Source: Sedimentisphaerales bacterium (GTDB lineage: Bacteria; Planctomycetota; Phycisphaerae; Sedimentisphaerales; Anaerobacaceae). Taken from it: a DNA stretch of 64,000 bases. Both the position numbers and the translations under genes were made by a program. The notes under the pieces were generated by a model. It was not told the origin of the DNA and made no database searches. It saw only the letters and a list, made by a program, of their open reading frames with translations. Numbering within the stretch: position 1 is the stretch's first letter; each line of letters begins with the position of its first letter. Shown here piece after piece: positions 17,520-25,812 of this stretch. The stretch covers positions 1-64,000 of the forward strand of contig JAFGGH010000098.1 in NCBI GenBank assembly GCA_016930645.1, given 5' to 3'.

Positions 17520-18113
17520 ATGAGGTATATGAAAATGGCTAAAGGAAAAAACATTCTGACTACCGGTGACGTCGCGAAAATCTGCAACGTCGCCCCGCGA
17601 ACCGTCAGCAAATGGTTCGACAGCGGTCAGCTTAAAGGATACAGGATACCGGGCAGCAGAGACAGGCGGATTCCGATGAATGAGCTGGTTCGGTTTATGA
17701 GACAGCATGGAATGCCTACCGATGGGCTTGGAGTCGGGACTACACGTGTTCTGATAGTGGATTGCGACAGGGAACGGGCAGCGAACTTATCCGAGATTCT
17801 TCGGGAAAAAGGCGAATACGAGGTTGAAGAAGTCCATACGACTTTCGAGACCGGTCTTGTGTCCCAGAAATTCGCGCCGCATGTTATGCTTATCAGTCTG
17901 CTTAACGGTGACATTGACGCCGATGAGATATGTAAGAAAATCAGTGACGATGAGGAGCTTCAGACCATAAGGATAATTGCTATGGCTGAGCACCTCAGCG
18001 AGTCCGAGCAAAACGCCCTGCTGCAAAAGGGCTTTGACGGTTATGTTACAAACGGTGCCTCACCGGAAGAAATCATACATAAAATCGAGCAGACGATAGC
18101 TATCATTTATTAA
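17520..18113 (+). CDS. Excisionase-type HTH fused to a degenerate receiver domain
   Basis: A 197-residue protein. Residues 11-62 form an excisionase/MerR-like winged HTH (TTGDVAKICNVAPRTVSKWF, then YRIPGSRDRRIP). Residues 76-197 resemble a response-regulator receiver that keeps the acidic start (VLIVDCD) but has S126 where the phospho-acceptor Asp should be, and TN in place of the conserved KP. It probably binds DNA without phosphorylation control. ATG 17520 and ATG 17535 are both possible; GAGG nine bases before 17535 favours that one, which would shorten the protein by five residues. The next gene encodes a STAS protein, perhaps in a shared pathway (inference). Confidence 0.82.
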   Translation: MRYMKMAKGKNILTTGDVAKICNVAPRTVSKWFDSGQLKGYRIPGSRDRRIPMNELVRFMRQHGMPTDGLGVGTTRVLIVDCDRERAANLSEILREKGEYEVEEVHTTFETGLVSQKFAPHVMLISLLNGDIDADEICKKISDDEELQTIRIIAMAEHLSESEQNALLQKGFDGYVTNGASPEEIIHKIEQTIAIIY

Positions 18114-18262
18114 ATAACGCTTAGCGGTAAATCATTACGCCCATGCCAAGGTTTGGCCTCTGGCTTGACTGGATATAAAAAAATTAACGGTGCTTTTGTG
18201 GTTATGCTTTTTATTGCTTTGATATTATACTTTGTATAAAGGCTGAGTACAGGGTCGAGAAT

Positions 18263-18604
18263 ATGCTTGATATTATATCTGACCAATGCGTATCTGTCGC
18301 TTTTCCAGGAAATACATCGATTGCCAAAGTGCTCCAAAGCGTCAGGGAAATTGTCACCAAAGAGCCGCAATACAGTGTCATAGTTGATCTCTCCAAAGTC
18401 ACCATCTTGTCGTCTCGGAATCTTTCCGAACTAATGATGTTGCGTAATACACTGGACCAAAACGGACAGAGATTGATATTGTGTAATGTACCATTTCAAA
18501 TCAAGTGTGAATTCCGAGTAGCCGGCCTGCATAAGGTCTTCGAGTTTTCCCAGGACAAATACAGCGCCATGAATGCCCTGCAGATTAAGAATCTACCCGA
18601 ATAA
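18263..18604 (+). CDS. STAS-domain protein (anti-sigma-factor antagonist-like)
   Basis: A 113-residue single STAS domain. The signature region reads DLSKVTILSSRNLSELMML (about residues 43-61), matching the family pattern D-L-S-x-V-x-x-x-x-S-S. The usual D-S-S-G has become L-S-S-R, but the serine that partner kinases phosphorylate is kept. Such proteins bind anti-sigma kinases of the RsbW/SpoIIAB type. No kinase or phosphatase gene is adjacent. A 149-bp gap separates it from the HTH gene, so it may have its own promoter. Confidence 0.82.
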   Translation: MLDIISDQCVSVAFPGNTSIAKVLQSVREIVTKEPQYSVIVDLSKVTILSSRNLSELMMLRNTLDQNGQRLILCNVPFQIKCEFRVAGLHKVFEFSQDKYSAMNALQIKNLPE

Positions 18605-18688
18605 CCGTTGGATAAGCCCCCCTGTATCTGAACCTATAGTCGCCCTCACGTCGCCATAAACTCATAAAGCGATGTTTGTTTAATCTGC

Positions 18689-18717
18689 TTGCAATATCCG
18701 CTCGGTACGGATAAATT
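18689..18717 (+). promoter_or_regulatory. Promoter of tRNA-Arg(CCU)
   Basis: TTGCAA (18689-18694), 17-base spacer, TAAATT (18712-18717), ending 13 bases before the tRNA 5' end. The other tRNA gene in the window has the same TAAATT box and spacing, which supports both calls. Confidence 0.55.
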
Positions 18718-18730
18718 GTTCACCAGATAA

Positions 18731-18804
18731 GCGCCCGTAGCTCAGCAGGATAGAGCATCGGTTTCCTAAACCGGAGGTCACAGGTTCGAATCCTGTCGGG
18801 CGTA
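18731..18804 (+). tRNA. tRNA-Arg (anticodon CCT)
   Basis: The 74-nt sequence folds as a full cloverleaf. The acceptor GCGCCCG pairs with CGGGCGT, followed by discriminator A. The anticodon stem TCGGT/ACCGG encloses TTCCTAA with anticodon CCT, and the T-arm ACAGG-TTCGAAT-CCTGT is perfect. CCA is not encoded. It reads the AGG codon. Confidence 0.96.
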
Positions 18805-18987
18805 GTTCGAGAGGATTCGAACCTTAAAAAGGTCTGGGAAAAAAATTTTCCCAGGTCGTCGGGGTGACAGGAGCGAAGCGACGCCAGAGGGGCAGAGCCC
18901 CTATGGAAATCCGCAGCAGCGGATTTAGGTTCAAGGCCGCAGGCCAGAATCCTGTCGGGCGTAGTCTTAGAGGATTCAAATCCTAAA
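18788..18987 (+). repeat. Duplicated tRNA 3' end with a multi-hairpin cassette
   Basis: The 19-bp tRNA 3' end GAATCCTGTCGGGCGTAGT (18788-18806) recurs exactly at 18947-18965, 159 bp downstream, each followed by a similar AGAGGATTC stretch. The space holds four hairpins: CTGGGAAAA/TTTTCCCAG (18834-18854), GGGGC/GCCCC (18889-18901), AAATCCGC/GCGGATTT (18907-18926) and GGCC-GCA-GGCC (18935-18945). In the second copy, 14 bases split GGTTC from GAATCC. The direct repeats are att-like, but no integrase is present. Confidence 0.7.
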
Positions 18988-19003
18988 ATGGAATTTTATC
19001 ATA

Positions 19004-21061
19004 ATGACTAAAGATACAACTCAAAAGGACATAAATCCCGGAACCAGGGCGTTTATGCAGTTGATTGTCGCGCTTATCGTATCGGCTGTGTTTCCCGCTA
19101 ATCACTTTGCCGCAGATGGTAAAAGTGGCGCTGTACACAACTACGGCAAATCGGGTGATGACCCTGCCACAAAAGAGGAAGATGAATCTGCCATTCTGGC
19201 GAACGATGACATCGCAAAGAACATACAGTACAGGGAATCCACCAGGTATGGAATGACTGCAAATAAAACACCTGTTTCTATTTACAAATATAAGAAAGAT
19301 CAGGACGGCAGCAAGTCCTACAATTTTGATATTGCGAGGCTTTCTTCGCAAGACAGGACTCCTAAGTTCGAGATAAAGTTAAAGGACGATACTATAATCA
19401 ACAGTATTGAAATATACCCGGAACGTTACTATCCGCAGGAAGCACTGAGTGTTAGCAGAGACAAAAAGACATTGACCTTTACTATGTCAGAACATCTGCC
19501 GTATTGCATCATCAATATCAACGGAACTTTGACGGATAAGAATATGGCAGGGGTCCCAATGCTGGCTATCATCAACGATCCGCCTGAAACAGGCAAACCT
19601 GATTTGAATGCCGGCAATGTTCTTAACTTCAAAAAGTTTGCCGCGAACTATCTGAAAGATCACCCTATCACCGATCAGGTGGGCAAAGAGTGTCGCCCCC
19701 CTGGAACAGTTACCGATACAAGCAGAAACACCAATGAGCAATTCACATGGCATTCTGAAGCGGGCAAATATGTGAGCCAAAATGATAGAAACGTTCAGTT
19801 CCCAAATAAGCGTGTGAGGATTAAGAACGACCTATCCGAGGCATTCCAGGCAGCTCTGGAAAAAGTTAGAAAGAGTTCTGAATTAGACACAATTTACTTT
19901 CCCGCAGGCACATACATCTGGTCCGGTCTATGTATCAAAGACTGGGATGGCAGCGGTGCAGACGGCAAACTGAACATCTATCTGGATGAAGATGCGCTGT
20001 TGGTAAATCGGCTCCAGGAATGCAGGGAAGCCATGGAACCGGCTATCGGCATCTGGAATTCATCGAATATAAGTATTTCCGGCCGAGGCATGATCGATGG
20101 AAATGGCAGTTATACCGGCAAAATGGATAGCGGGGATGCACGGGATACGCCTCATCAGGGAGGCGCTATGGTGGTACAATCCACAGACATCACCTTTAAC
20201 GATACGTATGTTCGTGATGTGAAACAGTGGAACTGGGAGTGTCATACGGTTAAGAATGTGACATACAACAACATTAAGGGGCTTTCTCCTTACGACCGAG
20301 CATGGATAGACGGGCTGAATTTAACCAGTGGCCGGAATGTTACCGTCAACGGAGCTTTTACCCTGGGCAATGATGATACCTTTGCCTCCGGCCATTACAA
20401 TCCCAGTGACGAATTTCCTCGTCGCTTTCTCGATGAATTAGACAGAGCGACAGGCGAAAGCAAGACACAAATGGAAGCGATGAAAAACAACATTTGTGCA
20501 GCCGCCGCAATCTACAACAAAGAAAGGTTGAGATGGGATACGGATGACTCTGAAAATATCTCGGTCAATAATACACTTGGCTGGAGCGCAAAAGCGAATA
20601 ATGTCCGCCTTGGACACAACACCCTCTGGAAAGGAGAACCCGGAAAGTATTCGAGCTATAAGCTCAAGAGTTATACCTTAAACAATTTCAACTCTGTAAT
20701 GCGCACTTCCGGTATTGCCATTAGAGCCCAGAATGGCGTCAATAGATGCTATCCTGAGTATGAAAGCCTGATTTTCAGAAACTGTTCCTTTGCAGGCAAC
20801 AGCGCTGAAAATGCAGGGATTCCGGCAGGCTTAGATCTGTACAGCTTTAACCCGGATACAGTTATCATTGAGAACTGCTGGTTTAAGGATCCCACAAGGC
20901 CATTTGTTTTCAGAAATATCAGGAATCTGACTCTTAAAGATGTCTATGTAGGCGGCAAATTGCTGACCGATGTCAAACAGTCACCGATAACTATCGAAGG
21001 AATCGGCAATCTGACCTTTACAGCTAACGGCAAAGAGGTTATCCAAAAGACTTTGCCATAG
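19004..21061 (+). CDS. Secreted pectin-lyase-fold glycoside hydrolase (GH28/GH49-like)
   Basis: A 685-residue protein with a hydrophobic export segment at about residues 18-38. A beta-sandwich-like part of about 200 residues is followed by a right-handed beta-helix (about 250-670). The active-site region reads WIDGLNLTSGRNVTV and, some 15 residues later, GNDDTFASG. This resembles the Asp triad of polygalacturonase (GH28) and dextranase/isopullulanase (GH49) enzymes, though the GH28 N-T-D and G-H-G motifs are not exact. It probably cleaves an exported polysaccharide. The ATG at 19004 has a weak ribosome site; ATG 19055 is an alternative. It lies directly behind the duplicated tRNA end, a position often used by acquired DNA (inference). 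Confidence 0.78.
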   Translation: MTKDTTQKDINPGTRAFMQLIVALIVSAVFPANHFAADGKSGAVHNYGKSGDDPATKEEDESAILANDDIAKNIQYRESTRYGMTANKTPVSIYKYKKDQDGSKSYNFDIARLSSQDRTPKFEIKLKDDTIINSIEIYPERYYPQEALSVSRDKKTLTFTMSEHLPYCIININGTLTDKNMAGVPMLAIINDPPETGKPDLNAGNVLNFKKFAANYLKDHPITDQVGKECRPPGTVTDTSRNTNEQFTWHSEAGKYVSQNDRNVQFPNKRVRIKNDLSEAFQAALEKVRKSSELDTIYFPAGTYIWSGLCIKDWDGSGADGKLNIYLDEDALLVNRLQECREAMEPAIGIWNSSNISISGRGMIDGNGSYTGKMDSGDARDTPHQGGAMVVQSTDITFNDTYVRDVKQWNWECHTVKNVTYNNIKGLSPYDRAWIDGLNLTSGRNVTVNGAFTLGNDDTFASGHYNPSDEFPRRFLDELDRATGESKTQMEAMKNNICAAAAIYNKERLRWDTDDSENISVNNTLGWSAKANNVRLGHNTLWKGEPGKYSSYKLKSYTLNNFNSVMRTSGIAIRAQNGVNRCYPEYESLIFRNCSFAGNSAENAGIPAGLDLYSFNPDTVIIENCWFKDPTRPFVFRNIRNLTLKDVYVGGKLLTDVKQSPITIEGIGNLTFTANGKEVIQKTLP

Positions 21062-21200
21062 CGGGAAAATTCTACTGATATCAACCACCGTCCCCACAGC
21101 CGCTATTTCTCCCTTTTCATCTGACGCGTTATTTGGTATATTTTTCGATTATCCGGTAAAAGGTGACTATTATGTAAATCTGGTTTTAAAGGAAAGATAA

Positions 21201-21929
21201 ATGAAAAAAAATTCACGGCTAAAAACATTTAACAGTATTCTTGCAGTATCTTTGATGCTGTTTTTGGCATTCTCATCGATATCCTGTGATGAAAACGAAG
21301 GAAATGCAGGCAAAGATAACGACGTAAAAGAAACTAAAAACGAAATAAAGAAAGAAGTTGAAAAGCAGCAGAACGATGATAAAACACAACAGAAAGAAAC
21401 AGAAAAACAAGCAAAGGAGAAAACAGTGCGGGCTACTCAGGTTGAATTAAAAACGAGTTCGGGCGATATTGTAATCGAGCTTGACACGGAAAAGGCGCCG
21501 ATTACGGTCGCTAATTTTCTCAATTATGCCAAAGAGGGCCATTATAACAGCACTATATTTCATCGTGTGATTAAGGATTTTATGATTCAGGGCGGCGGAT
21601 TTACCGCAGATATGGATAAGAAGGTTACAAAACCTCCGATTAAAAACGAAGCGAGCAACGGCTTGGTGAACCTCCGTGGGACAATCGCAATGGCGAGAAC
21701 TCCTCATCCCGACAGCGCGACCTGCCAGTTCTTTATAAACCATAAAGACAACCCTAACCTTAACTATATTGCTGGAAAAAGTGCCGGCTACGCGGTATTT
21801 GGTAAAGTCGTTAAGGGGATGGAGACGGTTGACAAAATCGCGGTGGTTAAGACCACAACCAAAGCGGGAATGAGAGACGTACCGGTAGAACCTGTGCTTA
21901 TCGAGTCGGCGAAGATAATAAGTGATTAA
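21201..21929 (+). CDS. Cyclophilin-type peptidyl-prolyl isomerase, lipoprotein
   Basis: A 242-residue protein with a type II signal peptide (lipobox-like SSISC near residue 29), a Lys/Glu/Gln-rich linker (about 33-78) and a cyclophilin domain (about 80-240). Family motifs include [21 protein letters not shown] and SATCQFFIN. It isomerises proline peptide bonds in exported proteins and is probably tethered to a membrane by the lipidated cysteine. AAAGGA precedes the ATG. The charged linker would let the catalytic domain reach into the periplasm. Confidence 0.93.
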   Translation: MKKNSRLKTFNSILAVSLMLFLAFSSISCDENEGNAGKDNDVKETKNEIKKEVEKQQNDDKTQQKETEKQAKEKTVRATQVELKTSSGDIVIELDTEKAPITVANFLNYAKEGHYNSTIFHRVIKDFMIQGGGFTADMDKKVTKPPIKNEASNGLVNLRGTIAMARTPHPDSATCQFFINHKDNPNLNYIAGKSAGYAVFGKVVKGMETVDKIAVVKTTTKAGMRDVPVEPVLIESAKIISD

Positions 21930-21936
21930 ACTACGT

Positions 21937-23340
21937 TTATGAGTTGTCGATTATAGCCTGTGCGATGTCGTTTATGGCTTGTCGTGTTTGGCCGTTGGCG
22001 CCGTGCGTGATTATACTGAAGATATAGTATTTCCCATCCGCAAAGCAATAGCCTGAGAAGGATTTAACACTGTTGATATAGCCTGTCTTGCCGAAGATTT
22101 TGCCTTTATATTCTGGTTCGCTAAAATATTTACCGATTGTGCCATCTATCCCACCTACCGCAAGAGAGTCTTTATATATATTCCAGTTGCTGCTTTTATA
22201 CATAGCGGAAAGAACAGAGGCAAGGGCATCGGGACTGATAAGATTATTTTTACTAAGGCCGCTGCCGTCATCGATTTTGAACTGACCCGGCCTGATTCCA
22301 ATTTCAACCAGATAATTCGAGATAAGCTGTTGAGCGGCAGGCCAGCTTCCGTTTACACCACCCTGGCTGTGCGCGGCAATGGTTTTGAACATCGCTTCGG
22401 CGGCGAGGCCGAAACTGTCTTTATTTGACCTTGCCAGGCAGTCTTTCAGCGGTGTCTGGTATGTCTTCAGGACATTTAGGCCGTCTTTATCAATGACGTT
22501 TTTTTCGATTAGTTTTCCGGTAACATTAATGTCGTATTGGTATAGTTTCTCGGCGAGTAAAAAGGCGAAAAAAGCGGCAGGCCGTTCGATAGCTACTTTG
22601 AAAGGTCCCTGCTGTTTTCTGCATCTTCCTTTGACGATTAGAGTGTTAATGTTCTCGGTTCTGTAAGCCCCTACCGCCCCGCTGCCTGAATTTGTCGGTC
22701 TGACCTGATTGATGATTTTAATAAAACTGGTTTGCGGCTGGACATTTATATCTATCGTGCCGGAATTATTTGTGCAGGTAATATCAACACAGTTGGCGTT
22801 ATAGTTGAGGCCGGCAACTTCGCAGGCGTACCACCTGTTAAGCTCGGCGACAGGCCAGGATGGGTGGACAAGCTGGTCGTCAAAGACGCCTGTATCTATT
22901 ATTATATCTTCTATCGAGTTTACGCCTCTGCTTTTGACTATCTGGGCGATATCATCGAGCAGCCAATCTTTTTGCCTGCCGTATCTGGCATCGGTAACAT
23001 CGTCACCAAGCAGAGGGTCTCCACTGCCGATTATAACAAGCGTACTGCCTTTCAGGGCGACGGTTGTTTGATATGCGAAATCGGGGCCAAGATAGTGCAA
23101 TGCGGCGGCGGTCGTAATCAGCTTCATATTCGATGCGGGTATCATAGGTTGGGCAGCATTTTTTGAATACAAAGTTTTACCATTATCGGCCTGGATAATT
23201 TTTATACCCCACTGGACATTTCTTTGTGAGGGATCATTGATGATTGCGTTGATGGATTTTTTGAGGCTGGCATCTGCTGTGTTCAGCAGTGCCGATGCGA
23301 AAATAGTAGTATATATAAATAAGATGGCTTTGGTTTTCAT
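21937..23340 (-). CDS. dacB: D-alanyl-D-alanine carboxypeptidase/endopeptidase (PBP4, peptidase S13)
   Basis: A 467-residue periplasmic enzyme that trims or opens peptidoglycan cross-links. A signal peptide spans residues 1-24. Catalytic motifs are SxxK at S70-N-M-K73, an SNK-type second motif (RSNKDSFGLAAEAM, near 310) and K418-T-G420. The long insertion between the first two motifs is typical of class C PBP4. The gene ends eight bases from the convergent cyclophilin gene. No strong ribosome site is visible before the ATG; three GGCCTTG words lie just upstream. Confidence 0.92.
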   Translation of the reverse strand: MKTKAILFIYTTIFASALLNTADASLKKSINAIINDPSQRNVQWGIKIIQADNGKTLYSKNAAQPMIPASNMKLITTAAALHYLGPDFAYQTTVALKGSTLVIIGSGDPLLGDDVTDARYGRQKDWLLDDIAQIVKSRGVNSIEDIIIDTGVFDDQLVHPSWPVAELNRWYACEVAGLNYNANCVDITCTNNSGTIDINVQPQTSFIKIINQVRPTNSGSGAVGAYRTENINTLIVKGRCRKQQGPFKVAIERPAAFFAFLLAEKLYQYDINVTGKLIEKNVIDKDGLNVLKTYQTPLKDCLARSNKDSFGLAAEAMFKTIAAHSQGGVNGSWPAAQQLISNYLVEIGIRPGQFKIDDGSGLSKNNLISPDALASVLSAMYKSSNWNIYKDSLAVGGIDGTIGKYFSEPEYKGKIFGKTGYINSVKSFSGYCFADGKYYIFSIITHGANGQTRQAINDIAQAIIDNS

Positions 23341-23342
23341 AC

Positions 23343-23386
23343 CAAGGCCATTTTATGGAAATCAAGGCCATTATCAAGGCCTTGTT
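23343..23386. repeat. Three AAGGCC words upstream of dacB
   Basis: AAGGCCAT occurs twice and AAGGCC once, ending in the palindrome CAAGGCCTTG, within 44 bases between dacB and the upstream thioredoxin-fold gene. Purpose unknown. Confidence 0.35.
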
Positions 23387-23395
23387 GAGTTTTTT

Positions 23396-23971
23396 TTAAA
23401 AGTAGTCGGGTTCATTGCCTTTTTTCCATTTTATATTGCATCCCATCGAGGGTTTTTGCAGCTGAGGCGGTTTTTTACCGGCCAATAGCACTTCCAAAGC
23501 ATCTGTTAAATCTTCACCCGTGATGGGGATATCGTTGCCGGGCCTGCTGTCGTCCATCTGCCCGCGATAGAACAGCTTGCGGTCGGCATCGAACAGGAAA
23601 AAGTCCGGTGTACAGGCTGCTTTGTAAGTCTTGGCGACCTGCTGAGTTTGGTCGTAAAGATAAGGAAATGTAAATCTCTTCTCTTTAGCGAGAGCTGCCA
23701 TCAGTTCCGGGCTGTCATCGGGGTAATTCTTGATATCGTTCGAGTTAATGCCAACAACAGCAACGCCCTTTTTCTGGTATTGCCTGACCAATTCCACCAG
23801 CGGGTCAATGATGTGTTTTACAAACGGGCAATGGTTGCACATAAAGATAACCAGCAAAGTAAGTGAATCGTCGAAATCCGAAAGTTTCACCATTTTGCCC
23901 TCGGTGTCCGGCAACTGGAAATCAGGCGCTTTTGTCCCTAAAGCCGGCATTGTAGATGCGGTCGCTGTCAT
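23396..23971 (-). CDS. Thioredoxin-fold protein (AhpC/TSA-like, CxxC)
   Basis: A 191-residue soluble protein of the thioredoxin-family group with the active site MCNHCPFVKH near residues 44-53 (C-N-H-C). It begins with the peroxiredoxin-like APDFQLPDTEG and has a third conserved-looking cysteine in ACTPDFFLFD and another near the C-terminus (SMGCNIKW). No signal peptide is seen, so it is probably a cytoplasmic thiol oxidoreductase. AGGAGATTGCG precedes the ATG. It may be co-transcribed with dacB, 55 bases downstream. Confidence 0.88.
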   Translation of the reverse strand: MTATASTMPALGTKAPDFQLPDTEGKMVKLSDFDDSLTLLVIFMCNHCPFVKHIIDPLVELVRQYQKKGVAVVGINSNDIKNYPDDSPELMAALAKEKRFTFPYLYDQTQQVAKTYKAACTPDFFLFDADRKLFYRGQMDDSRPGNDIPITGEDLTDALEVLLAGKKPPQLQKPSMGCNIKWKKGNEPDYF

Positions 23972-24001
23972 CGCAATCTCCTGTTACATATTCAAAAGTT
24001 A

Positions 24002-24069
24002 AAAAAACGGCTCCGCAGCATTTTCACATTTTTCTCATTTTCCTTTCAAATTTTTTGGGCTGCGGAGCC
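24002..24069 (-). terminator. Terminator with a long loop
   Basis: On the minus strand GGCTCCGCAGC (24069-24059) pairs perfectly over 11 bp with GCTGCGGAGCC (24019-24009), followed by GTTTTTTT. The 39-base loop is unusually long. It lies between the receiver-like gene (24107) and the thioredoxin-fold gene, and would stop transcription from the former. Confidence 0.7.
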
Positions 24070-24106
24070 TTATTCGGTTATGAATTTTTTACAGGAAAAC
24101 TATTTC

Positions 24107-24511
24107 TTATATATTTACTGCTACAGTAAAACCCGACAATCCTGAATTTGTCAAAGATTCCATATATTGGATACCTGCCATAATTCTGTTTATTTTATCC
24201 AGTCCGATATCATTGTTACTGTTATCTACGTCTCTGTCGGTTATGCGTTCGGGAGAAACCGCTAAAATTGGTATCTTTGGACAATGAAGCTTTATACTTT
24301 CCGCTAATCTTACACTGTTTTTAGAGTGTGGAGCGATTTCCACAATAACGAATGAAACCGGCTGTTTATCAATAGCTTGGGACGCCGAATGAACGCTGTC
24401 GGCTTCGAGACAGGTCTTCGGACCGACTTGTTGTTGGATCAAATTTACCAGCATCTGCCTTCGATCTTTGTGGTCATTAACAACCAGAATTTTGCACCTG
24501 TGCTCCTTCAA
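24107..24511 (-). CDS. Pseudo-receiver protein
   Basis: A 134-residue receiver-like protein starting at TTG 24511 (AAGGAT upstream). It begins CKILVVNDHKDRR, so the acidic pair is N-D rather than D-D, and E58 in FVIVEIAP replaces the phospho-acceptor Asp. Glutamate there can mimic a constitutively active state in some regulators (known), which would be inference here. There is no output domain. It follows a canonical receiver gene (24570) by 58 bases in the same direction. Confidence 0.75.
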   Translation of the reverse strand: MKEHRCKILVVNDHKDRRQMLVNLIQQQVGPKTCLEADSVHSASQAIDKQPVSFVIVEIAPHSKNSVRLAESIKLHCPKIPILAVSPERITDRDVDNSNNDIGLDKINRIMAGIQYMESLTNSGLSGFTVAVNI

Positions 24512-24569
24512 AATATCATCCTTGATTAGAGGTCTTGAAGTAAATATTTACACAGCCTAACCATATATA

Positions 24570-25043
24570 TTAATTGTCGATATCGTTTCCGTGTATTTTC
24601 CTTAAATATTTCTGTGCCATCGAATCACTTATATAATCGTGACCATGAAGCATCATTCGAATAGCCGAAATTACAGTAGCGGCTGCCTCGTTTTTTGTTA
24701 CATACCCTTTTGCGCCGGCCCTGAACGCCCTTTTGACGTAAAACTCTTCGTCGTGCATAGTCAGGACAAGGATGGGCAAATATGGTTTGCGGGATTTGAT
24801 TTCTTCCGTGAGTTTTAAGCCGCTCTGGCCGTTAAGAGAAATATCGACAATTACTAAATCATAATCTCCCTGATTCAGATACTCCATTGCCTGCTCAGAG
24901 TCTTCAGCCAAAGCGCATACTTCCAGGTCGTTCTGTTGTTCGATTAACAGCTTCAGGCCTTCTCTGACAACGGCGTGGTCATCGACGATGAGGATACGTT
25001 TTTTGTTTTTGGTTTTTTCGTTCTGTTTGACAACGCTGCCCAT
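24570..25043 (-). CDS. NarL/FixJ-type receiver without DNA-binding domain
   Basis: A 157-residue protein with an intact receiver: D21-D22, phospho-acceptor D67 (LVIVDISLNG), T95 and K117 (GYVTKNEA). The sequence AISAIRMMLHGHDYISDSMAQKYL after the receiver is the linker usually followed by a LuxR-type HTH, but the protein ends about 12 residues later. It therefore looks like a NarL-family regulator that has lost its HTH. AAGG lies about six bases before the ATG. It is probably co-expressed with the pseudo-receiver downstream. Confidence 0.88.
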   Translation of the reverse strand: MGSVVKQNEKTKNKKRILIVDDHAVVREGLKLLIEQQNDLEVCALAEDSEQAMEYLNQGDYDLVIVDISLNGQSGLKLTEEIKSRKPYLPILVLTMHDEEFYVKRAFRAGAKGYVTKNEAAATVISAIRMMLHGHDYISDSMAQKYLRKIHGNDIDN

Positions 25044-25100
25044 AGCCGCCTTTATATTATAAAAAAATCTCTCAATATAAAGCCATCCTCTTGTAATACC

Positions 25101-25138
25101 AAGTTTACCGGCTGCGTTTGATTACAGCCGGTAAACTT
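25101..25138. terminator. Strong 14-bp hairpin
   Basis: AAGTTTACCGGCTG (25101-25114) and CAGCCGGTAAACTT (25125-25138) are perfect inverted repeats with a 10-base loop. It lies between the minus-strand small genes and the NarL-type receiver. There is no T-run, so it may be a terminator, a processing site or a protein-binding site. Confidence 0.5.
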
Positions 25139-25193
25139 AGCTTGGCGGAGGAGGGTGATGTGCAATTTCATTTTCGGCCTTAATTATTGTTAA

Positions 25194-25373
25194 TCAATAA
25201 CAGGTTATATTTACATACTCCAAATAATAACATATTGTTCGTGATGTCAAATCGGGCTTTGAACCATTTTTGACATCAGGTATAGTCCGACAGGGAGCCT
25301 CAGGTAATCCCCTATCCTTTGCGGTCAGCTCTGATAGTTCCATTATATTTTTAAATGCATTTGCCCATTTCAT
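25194..25373 (-). CDS. Possible small protein (59 aa)
   Basis: An open frame of 59 residues begins four bases after the stop of the secreted small protein gene (25378). Its ATG at 25373 is preceded by GAGG with eight bases spacing, located inside the end of that gene. The peptide starts MKWANAFKNIMELSELTAKD and has three cysteines in the C-terminal half. Tight spacing and a good ribosome site suggest it is real and coupled, but I do not recognise it and composition alone is weak evidence. Confidence 0.4.
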   Translation of the reverse strand: MKWANAFKNIMELSELTAKDRGLPEAPCRTIPDVKNGSKPDLTSRTICYYLEYVNITCY

Positions 25374-25377
25374 AGTC

Positions 25378-25812
25378 TCAGCCTCGACGAGAATTTTCTG
25401 GAAATAACAGTTTACATAGTTTGCCTTTTTTCCTGAGCAGATATTTAGTCAATTTCTCTTCAGCCAAAAATCCGCAAATACCCAGCCCAATAATATCAAG
25501 GGCGCTTACTTGTACAAGTTCCGGCTCAGTCAATATAATTTCATAAGGAGCAATTAAAGTATATCGCTCCTGTTGAAAATTCTGATTTACAGATTCATCA
25601 GCCTGTACCAGAATTAATACCTCGTAGTCGGTATCATAAGACGAATGCTCCGTGCAGTACATATACGCCTGTTTTAGGTTCTGATTATTCGGGACGGGAA
25701 GACCTTTACTTTGGGCGGCGTTTGAGAAAGATGTCAAAGCCGCGATAACAATCAATATAATTGAGATTAAGAGAAACGCCGGCGGGTTGGATTTTAGTGT
25801 CGATTCCTTCAT
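25378..25812 (-). CDS. Small exported or membrane-anchored protein, unknown
   Basis: A 144-residue protein with a hydrophobic segment at residues 13-33 (FLLISIILIVIAALTS) ending in FSNAAQS, which looks like a signal peptidase site. The rest is a compact domain with three or four cysteines and a basic end (LRKKGKL). I do not recognise a family. I chose ATG 25812 because GGAAGGA lies eight bases upstream; ATG 25833 would add seven residues. Confidence 0.65.
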   Translation of the reverse strand: MKESTLKSNPPAFLLISIILIVIAALTSFSNAAQSKGLPVPNNQNLKQAYMYCTEHSSYDTDYEVLILVQADESVNQNFQQERYTLIAPYEIILTEPELVQVSALDIIGLGICGFLAEEKLTKYLLRKKGKLCKLLFPENSRRG

